64,000 bases of DNA, taken from Spirodela intermedia (lineage: Eukaryota > Streptophyta > Magnoliopsida > Alismatales > Araceae). How positions within the stretch are numbered: position 1 is the first letter of the stretch; each line of letters starts with the position of its first letter. Positions 22,644 to 36,835 of the stretch are shown here, in pieces. Under the pieces are notes generated by a model that saw only the letters and a list, made by a program, of their open reading frames with translations, was not told the origin of the DNA and searched no databases. The position numbers were made by a program, and so were the translations under genes. The stretch covers positions 6,007,221-6,071,220 of the forward strand of contig LR746270.1 of the NCBI GenBank assembly GCA_902729315.2, in the 5' to 3' direction.

Positions 22644-24065
22644 CTAATTCTCGGCCTACACGCAGGGCCTCCTCGTAGCCACCCCCAAAAGGCACATTCT
22701 TTTCAACGAATTTTCCAGTTAGTTCCCTTCATTCTCGGAGGTCCTTCCTTCCCTTCCCTTCCCTTCTTTTCCCTTCTGCTGGTGGATTCTAGGGCCCTGC
22801 GGACAAATCTATCGTCATGCGGTCTCAAGACAAGGAGCTTTCAACCAAGTCACGTTCTTTGCGGACTCAAGGTCATGACTCACTGTAATCTAACCATGCG
22901 TCCTTCTAGTTTATGCGTTAGGATAACCATAATTCCTAGCGTTTAGGTACAGCAGAACACGGTAATAATTATGCACCATGTGTGATGAGTTAGTTTCAGA
23001 AGAATTAAGTAGACAAAATACAATTTTTCCCATGATTTCCAATATTTCGAAACTTATGTCAAGGGCGTTGACTTGGATTTTGGTTCTATGCACTTGAGAA
23101 GTCACTAATCATAGTCACCCAGGCAGAAGTTCAAATACGGTATGCAAATATGTTTTGTTTGTTCAGGTTATATCGTTGAAACGGATAAAATTACGAACGA
23201 TGTATAGCCCAATAAGACTACAAGTAGTAGGCTTCCATCGCTCAACTCCGTGTATAGCGTTGCCCAATTTCAGCTCAACTCAAGTGGGCTGGGGGATGAT
23301 GCCGCCCAATTCAGCTCAATTCGAGTGGATCAAGGGCGCAACATACGTGAAGGCATTATTAACTCAGCTCAATTTAGTTTGGACACAGCCTAGCAATAGA
23401 TTTGGACACATGTTAAATGTGTCAGAATCTCGATTCCGCATTTGTAGGTTAGTTATAACTACCCCTAGAGGCATTCTCGTTTTCCGCAACTCATTTATGA
23501 GTTCACCCCACGTGTAGGACGGACGCGAAGATAGCAAGATCTGAGCACGAATCCGCGTATACGGATCTTGGAAACAAAACCGTTTCTAAATCTATAAAAC
23601 CAGAGGCATTCTCCAACCCCTGGGCGCACAAACACGGATAACTGGTAAGGCGTGAATAATGCATTATCTACAAAGCGTAGCACAGCAGATCCATAATTTA
23701 TGAACACAAATTCATTGGTTTGCTAATGAATGCATACGATCTAGCCCAAGAACCGATGTCAAGGTTTTCGGACCCAGGTGGAGAAACCAATAAGATCTGC
23801 GTCGAGACGGCTAGAAAGGGAATAGAACCAGGTGCAAGTGATGTGTTGGACCAACTCAGGTGAGTCAGAGATTCAGAAGATGCGTAGGCTATCCTTTACC
23901 CAAATTCAGCCTCCGATGGCCCCACTGAGAGAGACCGGTCACATATTTATTGGCCCTGAATCTTACGATTCGCACATTTGATTCATGTGAAATAACCGTA
24001 ATCCGTTCTCTTCTCCACATTTCCTAGGATCATAATAGATTTCTCCCCTTATGCTTTAGTTGTAA
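22644..24065 (+). repeat. Satellite unit 17
   Basis: 1422 bases; types A/A/A, CG form. TTATGCGGCGTTAGG is shortened to TTATGCGTTAGG near 22915. Confidence 0.97.
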
Positions 24066-25488
24066 CTAATTCTCGGCCTACACGCAGGGCCTCCTCGTAG
24101 CCACCCCAAAAGGCACATTCTTTTCAACGAATTTTCCAGTTAGTTCCCTTCATTCTCGGAGGTCCTTCCTTCCCTTCCCTTCCCTTCTTTTCCCTTCTGC
24201 TGGTGGATTCTAGGGCCCTGCGGACAAATCTATCGTCATGCGGTCTCAAGACAAGGAGCTTTCAACCAAGTCACGCTTCTTTTGGACTCAAGGTCATGAC
24301 TCACTGTAATCTAACCATGCGCCCTTCTAGTTTATGCGGCGTTAGGATAACCATAATTCCTAGCGTTTAGGTACAGCAGAACACGGTAATAATTATGCAC
24401 CATGTGTGATGAGTTAGTTTCAGAAGAATTAAGTAGACAAAATACAATTTTTCCCATGATTTCCAATATTTCGAAACTTATGTCAAGGGCGTTGACTTGG
24501 ATTTTGGTTCTATGCACTTGAGAAGTCACTAATCATAGTCACCCAGGCAGAAGTTCAAATACGGTATGCAAATATGTTTTGTTTGTTCAGGTTATATGCG
24601 TTGAAACGGATAAAATTACGAGCGATGTATAGCCCAATAAGACTACAAGTAGTAGGCTTCCATCGCTCAACTCCGTGTATAGCGTTGCCCAATTTCAGCT
24701 CAACTCAAGTGGGCTGGGGGATGATGCCGCCCAATTCCAGCTCAATTCGAGTGGATCAAGGGCGCAACATACGTGAAGGCATTATTAACTCAGCTCAATT
24801 TAGTTTGGACACAGCCTAGCAATAGATTTGGACACATGTTAAATGTGTCAGAATCTCGATTCCGCATTTGTAGGTTAGTTATAACTACCCTAGAGGCATT
24901 CTCGTTTTCCGCAACTCATTTATGAGTTCACCCCACGTAGGGGGACGCGAAGATAGCAAGATCTGAGCACGAATCCATGGTATACGGATCTTGGAAACAA
25001 AACCGGTTTCTAAATCTATAAAACCAGAGGCATTCTCCAACCCCTGGACGCACAAACACGGATAACTGGTAAGGCGTGAATAATGCATTATCTACAAAGC
25101 GTAGCACAGCAGATCCATAATTTATGAACACAAATTCATTGGTTTGCTAATGAATGCATACGATCTAGCCCAAGAACCGATGTCAAGGTTTTCGGACCCA
25201 GGTGGAGAAACCAATAAGATCTGCGTCGAGACGGCTAGAAAGGGAATAGAACCAGGTGCAAGTGATGTGTTGGACCAACTCAGGTGAGTCAGAGATTCAG
25301 AAGATGCGTAGGCTATCCTTTACCCAAATTCAGCCTCCGATGGCCCCACTGAGAGAGACCGGTCACATATTTATTGGCCCTGAATCTTACGATTCGCACA
25401 TTTGATTCATGTGAAATAACCGTAATCCGTTCTCTTCTCCACATTTCCTAGGATCATAATAGATTTCTCCCTTATGCTTTAGTTGTAA
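24066..25488 (+). repeat. Satellite unit 18
   Basis: 1423 bases; types A/G/A, GCG form. Last unit of the continuous A block at site 1. Near 24974 it has CCATGGTATACGG in place of CCGCGTATACGG. Confidence 0.97.
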
Positions 25489-26912
25489 CTAATTCTCGGC
25501 CTACACGCAGGGCCTCCTCGTAGCCACCCCCAAAAGGCACATTCTTTTCAACGAATTTTCCAGTTAGTTCCCTTCATTCTCGGAGGTCCTTCCTTCCCTT
25601 CCCTTCCCTTCTTTTCCCTTCTGCTGGTGGATTCTAGGGCCCTGCGGACAAATCTATCGTCATGCGGTCTCAAGACAAGGAGCTTTCAACCAAGTCACGT
25701 TCTTTCGGACTCAAGGTCATGACTCACTGTAATCTAACCATGCGTCCTTCTAGTTTATGCGGCGTTAGGATAACCATAATTCCTAGCGTTTAGGTACAGC
25801 AGAACACGGTAATAATTATGCACCATGTGTGATGAGTTAGTTTCAGAAGAATTAAGTAGACAAAATACAATTTTTCCCATGATTTCCAATATTTCGAAAC
25901 TTATGTCAAGGGCGTTGACTTGGATTTTGGTTCTATGCACTTGAGAAGTCACTAATCATAGTCACCCAGGCAGAAGTTCAAATACGGTATGCAAATATGT
26001 TTTGTTTGTTCAGGTTATATCGTTGAAGCGGATAAAATTACGAGCGATGTATAGCCCAATAAGACTACAAGTAGTAGGCTTCCATCGCTCAACTCCGTGT
26101 ATAGCGTTGCCCAATTTCAGCTCAACTCAAGTGGGCTGGGGGATGATGCCGCCCAATTCCAGCTCAATTCGAGTGGATCAAGGGCGCAACATACGTGAAG
26201 GCATTATTAACTCAGCTCAATTTAGTTTGGACACAGCCTAGCAATAGATTTGGACACATGTTAAATGTGTCAGAATCTCGATTCCGCATTTGTAGGTTAG
26301 TTATAACTACCCTAGAGGCATTCTCGTTTTCCGCAACTCATTTATGAGTTCACCCCACGTGTAGGACGGACGCCGAAGATAGCAAGATCTGAGCACGAAT
26401 CCGCGGTATACGGATCTTGGAAACAAAACCGGTTTCTAAATCTATAAAACCAGAGGCATTCTCCAACCCTGGGCGCACAAACACGGATAACTGGTAAGGC
26501 GTGAATAATGCATTATCTACAAAGCGTAGCACAGCAGATCCATAATTTATGAACACAAATTCATTGGTTTGCTAATGAATGCATACGATCTAGCCCAAGA
26601 ACCGATGTCAAGGTTTTCGGACCCAGGTGGAGAAACCAATAAGATCTGCGTCGAGGCGGCTAGAAAGGGAATAGAACCAGGTGCAAGTGATGTGTTGGAC
26701 CAACTCAGGTGAGTCAGAGATTCAGAAGATGCGTAGGCTATCCTTTACCCAAATTCAGCCTCCGATGGCCCCACTGAGAGACCGGTCACATATTTATTGG
26801 CCCTGAATCTTACGATTCGCACATTTGATTCATGTGAAATAACCGTAATCCGTTCTCTTCTCCACATTTCCTAGGATCATAATAGATTTCTCCCCTTATG
26901 CTTTAGTTGTAA
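25489..26912 (+). repeat. Satellite unit 19
   Basis: 1424 bases; types G/G/G, CG form. First unit after the switch back to G at site 1. Confidence 0.97.
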
Positions 26913-28332
26913 CTAATTCTCGGCCTACACGCAGGGCCTCCTCGTAGCCACCCCCAAAAGGCACATTCTTTTCAACGAATTTTCCAGTTAGTTCCTTCAT
27001 TCTCGGAGGTCCTTCCTTCCCTTCCCTTCCCTTCTTTTCCCTTCTGCTGGTGGATTCTAGGGCCCTGCGGACAAATCTATCGTCATGCGGTCTCAAGACA
27101 AGGAGCTTTCAACCAAGTCACGTTCTTTCGGACTCAAGGTCATGACTCACTGTAATCTAACCATCGTCCTTCTAGTTTATGCGGCGTTAGGATAACCATA
27201 ATTCCTAGCGTTTAGGTACAGCAGAACACGGTAATAATTATGCACCATGTGTGATGAGTTAGTTTCAGAAGAATTAAGTAGACAAAATACAATTTTTCCC
27301 ATGATTTCCAATATTTCGAAACTTATGTCAAGGGCGTTGACTTGGATTTTGGTTCTATGCACTTGAGAAGTCACTAATCATAGTCACCCAGGCAGAAGTT
27401 CAAATACGGTATGCAAATATGTTTTGTTTGTTCAGGTTATATGCGTTGAAGCGGATAAAATTACGAGCGATGTATAGCCCAATAAGACTACAAGTAGTAG
27501 GCTTCCATCGCTCAACTCCGTGTATAGCGTTGCCCAATTTCAGCTCAACTCAAGTGGGCTGGGGGATGATGCCGCCCAATTCAGCTCAATTCGAGTGGAT
27601 CAAGGGCGCAACATACGTGAAGGCATTATTAACTCAGCTCAATTTAGTTTGGACACAGCCTAGCAATAGATTTGGACACATGTTAAATGTGTCAGAATCT
27701 CGATTCCGCATTTGTAGGTTAGTTATAACTACCCTAGAGGCATTCTCGTTTTCCGCAACTCATTTATGAGTTCACCCCATGTAGGACGGACGCCGAAGAT
27801 AGCAAGATCTGAGCACGAATCCGCGGTATACGGATCTTGGAAACAAAACCGGTTTCTAAATCTATAAAACCAGAGGCATTCTCCAACCCCTGGGCGCACA
27901 AACACGGATAACTGGTAAGGCGTGAATAATGCATTATCTACAAAGCGTAGCACAGCAGATCCATAATTTATGAACACAAATTCATTGGTTTGCTAATGAA
28001 TGCATACGATCTAGCCCAAGAACCGATGTCAAGGTTTTCGGACCCAGGTGGAGAAACCAATAAGATCTGCGTCGAGGCGGCTAGAAAGGGAATAGAACCA
28101 GGTGCAAGTGATGTGTTGGACCAACTCAGGTGAGTCAGAGATTCAGAAGATGCGTAGGCTATCCTTTACCCAAATTCAGCCTCCGATGGCCCCAGAGAGA
28201 GACCGGTCACATATTTATTGGCCCTGAATCTTACGATTCGCACATTTGATTCATGTGAAATAACCGTAATCCGTTCTCTTCTCCACATTTCCTAGGATCA
28301 TAATAGATTTCTCCCTTATGCTTTAGTTGTAA
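26913..28332 (+). repeat. Satellite unit 20
   Basis: 1420 bases; types G/G/G, GCG form. Shares GTTCCTTCATT with units 1 and 2, where other units have one more C. Confidence 0.97.
27419..27769 (+). other. Recurrent plus-strand open frame, unlikely gene (best ATG example, 116 codons)
   Basis: In unit 20 a frame opens at the ATG within the acceptor-like T-rich stretch and runs through the CENP-B-like sequence, subrepeats and hairpin to the stop in the AACTCATTTATGAG palindrome. Unit 43 has a 116-codon equivalent. In other units the CG/GCG variant moves the start to a TTG codon, and indels in the subrepeat spacer shift the frame or stop it early. Nothing resembles a known domain. I regard it as a by-product. 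Confidence 0.2.
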
Positions 28333-29755
28333 CTAATTCTCGGCCTACACGCAGGGCCTCCTCGTAGCCACCCCAAAAGGCACATTCTTTTCAACGAATT
28401 TTCCAGTTAGTTCCCTTCATTCTCGGAGGTCCTTCCTTCCCTTCCCTTCCCTTCTTTTCCCTTCTGCTGGTGGATTCTAGGGCCCTGCGGACAAATCTAT
28501 ACGTCATGCGGTCTCAAGACAAGGAGCTTTCAACCAAGTCCGCTTCTTTGCGGACTCAAGGTCATGACTCACTGTAATCTAACCATGCGTCCTTCTAGTT
28601 TATGCGGCGTTAGGATAACCATAATTCCTAGCGTTTAGGTACAGCAGAACACGGTAATAATTATGCACCATGTGTGATGAGTTAGTTTCAGAAGAATTAA
28701 GTAGACAAAATACAATTTTTCCCATGATTTCCAATATTTCGAAACTTATGTCAAGGCGTTGACTTGGATTTTGGTTCTATGCACTTGAGAAGTCACTAAT
28801 CATAGTCACCCAGGCAGAAGTTCAAATACGGTATGCAAATATGTTTTGTTTGTTCAGGTTATATCGTTGAAGCGGATAAAATTACGAGCGATGTATAGCC
28901 CAATAAGACTACAAGTAGTAGGCTTCCATCGCTCAACTCCGTGTATAGCGTTGCCCAATTTCAGCTCAACTCAAGTGGGCTGGGGGATGATGCGCCCAAT
29001 TCCAGCTCAATTCGAGTGGATCAAGGGCGCAACATACGTGAAGGCATTATTAACTCAGCTCAATTTAGTTTGGACACAGCCTAGCAATAGATTTGGACAC
29101 ATGTTAAATGTGTCAGAATCTCGATTCCGCATTTGTAGGTTAGTTATAACTACCCTAGAGGCATTCTCGTTTTCCGCAACTCATTTATGAGTTCACCCCA
29201 TGTAGGACGGACGCCGAAGATAGCAAGATCTGAGCACGAATCCGCGGTATACGGATCTTGGAAACAAAACCGGTTTCTAAATCTATAAAACCAGAGGCAT
29301 TCTCCAACCCCTGGGCGCACAAACACGGATAACTGGTAAGGCGTGAATAATGCATTATCTACAAAGCGTAGCACAGCAGATCCATAATTTATGAACACAA
29401 ATTCATTGGTTTGCTAATGAATGCATACGATCTAGCCCAAGAACCGATGTCAAGGTTTTCGGACCCAGGTGGAGAAACCAATAAGATCTGCGTCGAGACG
29501 GCTAGAAAGGGAATAGAACCAGGTGCAAGTGATGTGTTGGACCAACTCAGGTGAGTCAGAGATTCAGAAGATGCGTAGGCTATCCTTTACCCAAATTCAG
29601 CCTCCGATGGCCCCACTGAGAGAGACCGGTCACATATTTATTGGCCCTGAATCTTACGATTCGCACATTTGATTCATGTGAAATAACCGTAATCCGTTCT
29701 CTTCTCCACATTTCCTAGGATCATAATAGATTTCTCCCTTATGCTTTAGTTGTAA
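28333..29755 (+). repeat. Satellite unit 21
   Basis: 1423 bases; types G/G/A, CG form. First unit with AAGGCGTTG instead of AAGGGCGTTG (near 28755). Its plus frame 28846-29190 translates identically to that of unit 25. Confidence 0.97.
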
Positions 29756-31173
29756 CTAATTCTCGGCCTACACGCAGGGCCTCCTCGTAGCCACCCCAAA
29801 AGGCACATTCTTTTCAACGAATTTTCCAGTTAGTTCCCTTCATTCTCGGAGGTCCTTCCTTCCCTTCCCTTCCCTTCTTTTCCCTTCTGCTGGTGGATTC
29901 TAGGGCCCTCGGACAAATCTATCGTCATGCGGTCTCAAGACAAGGAGCTTTCAACCAAGTCACGTTCTTTGCGGACTCAAGGTCATGACTCACTGTAATC
30001 TAACCATCGTCCTTCTAGTTTATGCGGCGTTAGGATAACCATAATTCCTAGCGTTTAGGTACAGCAGAACACGGTAATAATTATGCACCATGTGTGATGA
30101 GTTAGTTTCAGAAGAATTAAGTAGACAAAATACAATTTTTCCCATGATTTCCAATATTTCGAAACTTATGTCAAGGGCGTTGACTTGGATTTTGGTTCTA
30201 TGCACTTGAGAAGTCACTAATCATAGTCACCCAGGCAGAAGTTCAAATACGGTATGCAAATATGTTTTGTTTGTTCAGGTTATATGCTTGAAGCGGATAA
30301 AATTACGAGCGATGTATAGCCCAATAAGACTACAAGTAGTAGGCTTCCATCGCTCAACTCCGTGTATAGCGTTGCCCAATTTCAGCTCAACTCAAGTGGG
30401 CTGGGGGATGATGCCCCAATTCCAGCTCAATTCGAGTGGATCAAGGGCAACATACGTGAAGGCATTATTAACTCAGCTCAATTTAGTTTGGACACAGCCT
30501 AGCAATAGATTTGGACACATGTTAAATGTGTCAGAATCTCGATTCCCGCATTTGTAGGTTAGTTATAACTACCCTAGAGGCATTCTCGTTTTCCGCAACT
30601 CATTTATGAGTTCACCCCACGTGTAGGACGGACGCGAAGATAGCAAGATCTGAGCACGAATCCGCTGTATACGGATCTTGGAAACAAAACCGGTTTCTAA
30701 ATCTATAAAACCAGAGGCATTCTCCAACCCCTGGGCGCACAAACACGGATAACTGGTAAGGCGTGAATAATGCATTATCTACAAAGCGTAGCACAGCAGA
30801 TCCATAATTTATGAACACAAATTCATTGGTTTGCTAATGAATGCATACGATCTAGCCCAAGAACCGATGTCAAGGTTTTCGGACCCAGGTGGAGAAACCA
30901 ATAAGATCTGCGTCGAGGCGGCTAGAAAGGGAATAGAACCAGGTGCAAGTGATGTGTTGGACCAACTCAGGTGAGTCAGAGATTCAGAAGATGCGTAGGC
31001 TATCCTTTACCCAAATTCAGCCTCCGATGGCCCCAGAGAGAGACCGGTCACATATTTATTGGCCCTGAATCTTACGATTCGCACATTTGATTCATGTGAA
31101 ATAACCGTAATCCGTTCTCTTCTCCACATTTCCTAGGATCATAATAGATTTCTCCCTTATGCTTTAGTTGTAA
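29756..31173 (+). repeat. Satellite unit 22
   Basis: 1418 bases; types G/G/G. Neither CG nor GCG form: reads TATGCTTG near 30284. An extra C at GATTCCCGC (near 30546) truncates the plus frame. Confidence 0.97.
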
Positions 31174-32589
31174 CTAATTCTCGGCCTACACGCAGGGCCT
31201 CCTCGTAGCCACCCCCAAAAGGCACATTCTTTTCAACGAATTTTCCAGTTAGTTCCCTTCATTCTCGGAGGTCCTTCCTTCCCTTCCCTTCCCTTCTTTT
31301 CCCTTCTGCTGGTGGATTCTAGGGCCCTGCGGACAAATCTATCGTCATGCGGTCTCAAGACAAGGAGCTTTCAACCAAGTCCGTTCTTTGCGGACTCAAG
31401 GTCATGACTCACTGTAATCTAACCATCGTCCTTCTAGTTTATGCGGCGTTAGGATAACCATAATTCCTAGCGTTTAGGTACAGCAGAACACGGTAATAAT
31501 TATGCACCATGTGTGATGAGTTAGTTTCAGAAGAATTAAGTAGACAAAATACAATTTTTCCCATGATTTCCAATATTTCGAAACTTATGTCAAGGCGTTG
31601 ACTTGGATTTTGGTTCTATGCACTTGAGAAGTCACTAATCATAGTCACCCAGGCAGAAGTTCAAATACGGTATGCAAATATGTTTTGTTTGTTCAGGTTA
31701 TATGCGTTGAAGCGGATAAAATTACGAGCGATGTATAGCCCAATAAGACTACAAGTAGTAGGCTTCCATCGCTCAACTCCGTGTATAGCGTTGCCCAATT
31801 TCAGCTCAACTCAAGTGGGCTGGGGGATGATGCCGCCAATTCCAGCTCAATTCGAGTGGATCAAGGGCAACATACGTGAAGGCATTATTAACTCAGCTCA
31901 ATTTAGTTTGGACACAGCCTAGCAATAGATTTGGACACATGTTAAATGTGTCAGAATCTCGATTCCGCATTTGTAGGTTAGTTATAACTACCCTAGAGGC
32001 ATTCTCGTTTTCCGCAACTCATTTATGAGTTCACCCCATAGGACGGGCCGAAGATAGCAAGATCTGAGCACGAATCCATGGTATACGGATCTTGGAAACA
32101 AAACCGGTTTCTAAATCTATAAAACCAGAGGCATTCTCCAACCCCTGGGCGCACAAACACGGATAACTGGTAAGGCGTGAATAATGCATTATCTACAAAG
32201 CGTAGCACAGCAGATCCATAATTTATGAACACAAATTCATTGGTTTGCTAATGAATGCATACGATCTAGCCCAAGAACCGATGTCAAGGTTTTCGGACCC
32301 AGGTGGAGAAACCAATAAGATCTGCGTCGAGACGGCTAGAAAGGGAATAGAACCAGGTGCAAGTGATGTGTTGGACCAACTCAGGTGAGTCAGAGATTCA
32401 GAAGATGCGTAGGCTATCCTTTACCCAAATTCAGCCTCCGATGGCCCCACTGAGAGAGACCGGTCACATATTTATTGGCCCTGAATCTTACGATTCGCAC
32501 ATTTGATTCATGTGAAATAACCGTAATCCGTTCTCTTCTCCACATTTCCTAGGATCATAATAGATTTCTCCCTTATGCTTTAGTTGTAA
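31174..32589 (+). repeat. Satellite unit 23
   Basis: 1416 bases; types G/G/A, GCG form. One G is lost in AAGGGCG (near 31593). The hotspot reads CCCCATAGGACGGGCC. Confidence 0.97.
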
Positions 32590-34008
32590 CTAATTCTCGG
32601 CCTACACGGGGCCTCCTCGTAGCCACCCCAAAAGGCACATTCTTTTCAACGAATTTTCCAGTTAGTTCCCTTCATTCTCGGAGGTCCTTCCTTCCCTTCC
32701 CTTCCCTTCTTTTCCCTTCTGCTGGTGGATTCTAGGGCCCTGCGGACAAATCTATCGTCATGCGGTCTCAAGACAAGGAGCTTTCAACCAAGTCACGTTC
32801 TTTCGGACTCAAGGTCATGACTCACTGTAATCTAACCATCGTCCTTCTAGTTTATCGGCGTTAGGATAACCATAATTCCTAGCGTTTAGGTACAGCAGAA
32901 CACGGTAATAATTATGCACCATGTGTGATGAGTTAGTTTCAGAAGAATTAAGTAGACAAAATACAATTTTTCCCATGATTTCCAATATTTCGAAACTTAT
33001 GTCAAGGGCGTTGACTTGGATTTTGGTTCTATGCACTTGAGAAGTCACTAATCATAGTCACCCAGGCAGAAGTTCAAATACGGTATGCAAATATGTTTTG
33101 TTTGTTCAGGTTATATGCGTTGAAGCGGATAAAATTACGAACGATGTATAGCCCAATAAGACTACAAGTAGTAGGCTTCCATCGCTCAACTCCGTGTATA
33201 GCGTTGCCCAATTTCAGCTCAACTCAAGTGGGCTGGGGGATGATGCCGCCCAATTCCAGCTCAATTCGAGTGGATCAAGGGCGCAACATACGTGAAGGCA
33301 TTATTAACTCAGCTCAATTTAGTTTGGACACAGCCTAGCAATAGATTTGGACACATGTTAAATGTGTCAGAATCTCGATTCCGCATTTGTAGGTTAGTTA
33401 TAACTACCCTAGAGGCATTCTCGTTTTCCGCAACTCATTTATGAGTTCACCCCACGTGTAGGACGGACGCCGAAGATAGCAAGATCTGAGCACGAATCCA
33501 TGTATACGGATCTTGGAAACAAAACCGGTTTCTAAATCTATAAAACCAGAGGCATTCTCCAACCCCTGGCGCACAAACACGGATAACTGGTAAGGCGTGA
33601 ATAATGCATTATCTACAAAGCGTAGCACAGCAGATCCATAATTTATGAACACAAATTCATTGGTTTGCTAATGAATGCATACGATCTAGCCCAGAACCGA
33701 TGTCAAGGTTTTCGGACCCAGGTGGAGAAACCAATAAGATCTGCGTCGAGGCGGCTAGAAAGGGAATAGAACCAGGTGCAAGTGATGTGTTGGACCAACT
33801 CAGGTGAGTCAGAGATTCAGAAGATGCGTAGGCTATCCTTTACCCAAATTCAGCCTCCGATGGCCCCACTGAGAGAGACCGGTCACATATTTATTGGCCC
33901 TGAATCTTACGATTCGCACATTTGATTCATGTGAAATAACCGTAATCCGTTCTCTTCTCCACATTTCCTAGGATCATAATAGATTTCTCCCTTATGCTTT
34001 AGTTGTAA
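32590..34008 (+). repeat. Satellite unit 24
   Basis: 1419 bases; types G/A/G, GCG form. TTTATCGGCG in place of TTTATGCGGCG near 32853. CCCAGAACC (one A lost, near 33691) makes this the first unit whose 45-codon ORF is frameshifted. Confidence 0.97.
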
Positions 34009-35426
34009 CTAATTCTCGGCCTACACGGGGCCTCCTCGTAGCCACCCCCAAAAGGCACATTCTTTTCAACGAATTTTCCAGTTAGTTCCCTTCATTCTCG
34101 GAGGTCCTTCCTTCCCTTCCCTTCCCTTCTTTTCCCTTCTGCTGGTGGATTCTAGGGCCCTGCGGACAAATCTATCGTCATGCGGTCTCAAGACAAGGAG
34201 CTTTCAACCAAGTCCGTTCTTTGGGACTCAAGGTCATGACTCACTGTAATCTAACCATGCGTCCTTCTAGTTTATGCGGCGTTAGGATAACCATAATTCC
34301 TAGCGTTTAGGTACAGCAGAACACGGTAATAATTATGCACCATGTGTGATGAGTTAGTTTCAGAAGAATTAAGTAGACAAAATACAATTTTTCCCATGAT
34401 TTCCAATATTTCGAAACTTATGTCAAGGGCGTTGACTTGGATTTTGGTTCTATGCACTTGAGAAGTCACTAATCATAGTCACCCAGGCAGAAGTTCAAAT
34501 ACGGTATGCAAATATGTTTTGTTTGTTCAGGTTATATCGTTGAAGCGGATAAAATTACGAGCGATGTATAGCCCAATAAGACTACAAGTAGTAGGCTTCC
34601 ATCGCTCAACTCCGTGTATAGCGTTGCCCAATTTCAGCTCAACTCAAGTGGGCTGGGGGATGATGCGCCCAATTCCAGCTCAATTCGAGTGGATCAAGGG
34701 CGCAACATACGTGAAGGCATTATTAACTCAGCTCAATTTAGTTTGGACACAGCCTAGCAATAGATTTGGACACATGTTAAATGTGTCAGAATCTCGATTC
34801 CGCATTTGTAGGTTAGTTATAACTACCCTAGAGGCATTCTCGTTTTCCGCAACTCATTTATGAGTTCACCCCATGTAGGACGGACGCCGAAGATAGCAAG
34901 ATCTGAGCACGAATCCATGGTATACGGATCTTGGAAACAAAACCGGTTTCTAAATCTATAAAACCAGAGGCATTCTCCAACCCCTGGGCACAAACACGGA
35001 TAACTGGTAAGGCGTGAATAATGCATTATCTACAAAGCGTAGCACAGCAGATCCATAATTTATGAACACAAATTCATTGGTTTGCTAATGAATGCATACG
35101 ATCTAGCCCAAGAACCGATGTCAAGGTTTTCGGACCCAGGTGGAGAAACCAATAAGATCTGCGTCGAGGCGGCTAGAAAGGGAATAGAACCAGGTGCAAG
35201 TGATGTGTTGGACCAACTCAGGTGAGTCAGAGATTCAGAAGATGCGTAGGCTATCCTTTACCCAAATTCAGCCTCCGATGGCCCCACTGAGAGAGACCGG
35301 TCACATATTTATTGGCCCTGAATCTTACGATTCGCACATTTGATTCATGTGAAATAACCGTAATCCGTTCTCTTCTCCACATTTCCTAGGATCATAATAG
35401 ATTTCTCCCTTATGCTTTAGTTGTAA
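34009..35426 (+). repeat. Satellite unit 25
   Basis: 1418 bases; types G/G/G, CG form. Closely matches unit 21 at the subrepeat spacer (GATGATGCGCCC) and at the hotspot (CCCCATGTAGG). Confidence 0.97.
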
Positions 35427-36835
35427 CTAATTCTCGGCCTACACGCAGGGCCTCCTCGTAGCCACCCCCAAAAGGCACATTCTTTTCAACGAATTTTCCA
35501 GTTAGTTCCCTTCATTCTCGGAGGTCCTTCCTTCCCTTCCCTTCCCTTCTTTTCCCTTCTGCTGGTGGATTCTAGGGCCCTCGGACAAATCTATCGTCAT
35601 GCGGTCTCAAGACAAGGAGCTTTCAACCAAGTCACGTTCTTTGCGGACTCAAGGTCATGACTCACTGTAATCTAACCATGCGTCCTTCTAGTTTATGCGG
35701 CGTTAGGATAACCATAATTCCTAGCGTTTAGGTACAGCAGAACACGGTAATAATTATGCACCATGTGTGATGAGTTAGTTTCAGAAGAATTAAGTAGACA
35801 AAATACAATTTTTCCCATGATTTCCAATATTTCGAAACTTATGTCAAGGCGTTGACTTGGATTTTGGTTCTATGCACTTGAGAAGTCACTAATCATAGTC
35901 ACCCAGGCAGAAGTTCAAATACGGTATGCAAATATGTTTTGTTTGTTCAGGTTATATGCGTTGAAGCGGATAAAATTACGAGCGATGTATAGCCCAATAA
36001 GACTACAAGTAGTAGGCTTCCATCGCTCAACTCCGTGTATAGCGTTGCCCAATTTCAGCTCAACTCAAGTGGGCTGGGGGATGATGCCAGCTCAATTCGA
36101 GTGGATCAAGGCGCAACATACGTGAAGGCATTATTAACTCAGCTCAATTTAGTTTGGACACAGCCTAGCAATAGATTTGGACACATGTTAAATGTGTCAG
36201 AATCTCGATTCCGCATTTGTAGGTTAGTTATAACTACCCTAGAGGCATTCTCGTTTTCCGCAACTCATTTATGAGTTCACCCCACGTGTAGGACGGACGC
36301 CGAAGATAGCAAGATCTGAGCACGAATCCGCGGTATACGGATCTTGGAAACAAAACCGGTTTCTAAATCTATAAAACCAGAGGCATTCTCCAACCCCGGG
36401 CACAAACACGGATAACTGGTAAGGCGTGAATAATGCATTATCTACAAAGCGTAGCACAGCAGATCCATAATTTATGAACACAAATTCATTGGTTTGCTAA
36501 TGAATGCATACGATCTAGCCCAGAACCGATGTCAAGGTTTTCGGACCCAGGTGGAGAAACCAATAAGATCTGCGTCGAGGCGGCTAGAAAGGGAATAGAA
36601 CCAGGTGCAAGTGATGTGTTGGACCAACTCAGGTGAGTCAGAGATTCAGAAGATGCGTAGGCTATCCTTTACCCAAATTCAGCCTCCGATGGCCCCAGAG
36701 AGAGACCGGTCACATATTTATTGGCCCTGAATCTTACGATTCGCACATTTGATTCATGTGAAATAACCGTAATCCGTTCTCTTCTCCACATTTCCTAGGA
36801 TCATAATAGATTTCTCCCTTATGCTTTAGTTGTAA
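35427..36835 (+). repeat. Satellite unit 26
   Basis: 1409 bases; types G/G/G, GCG form. Most of the spacer before the second subrepeat is deleted (GATGATGCCAGCTC, near 36082). Confidence 0.97.
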
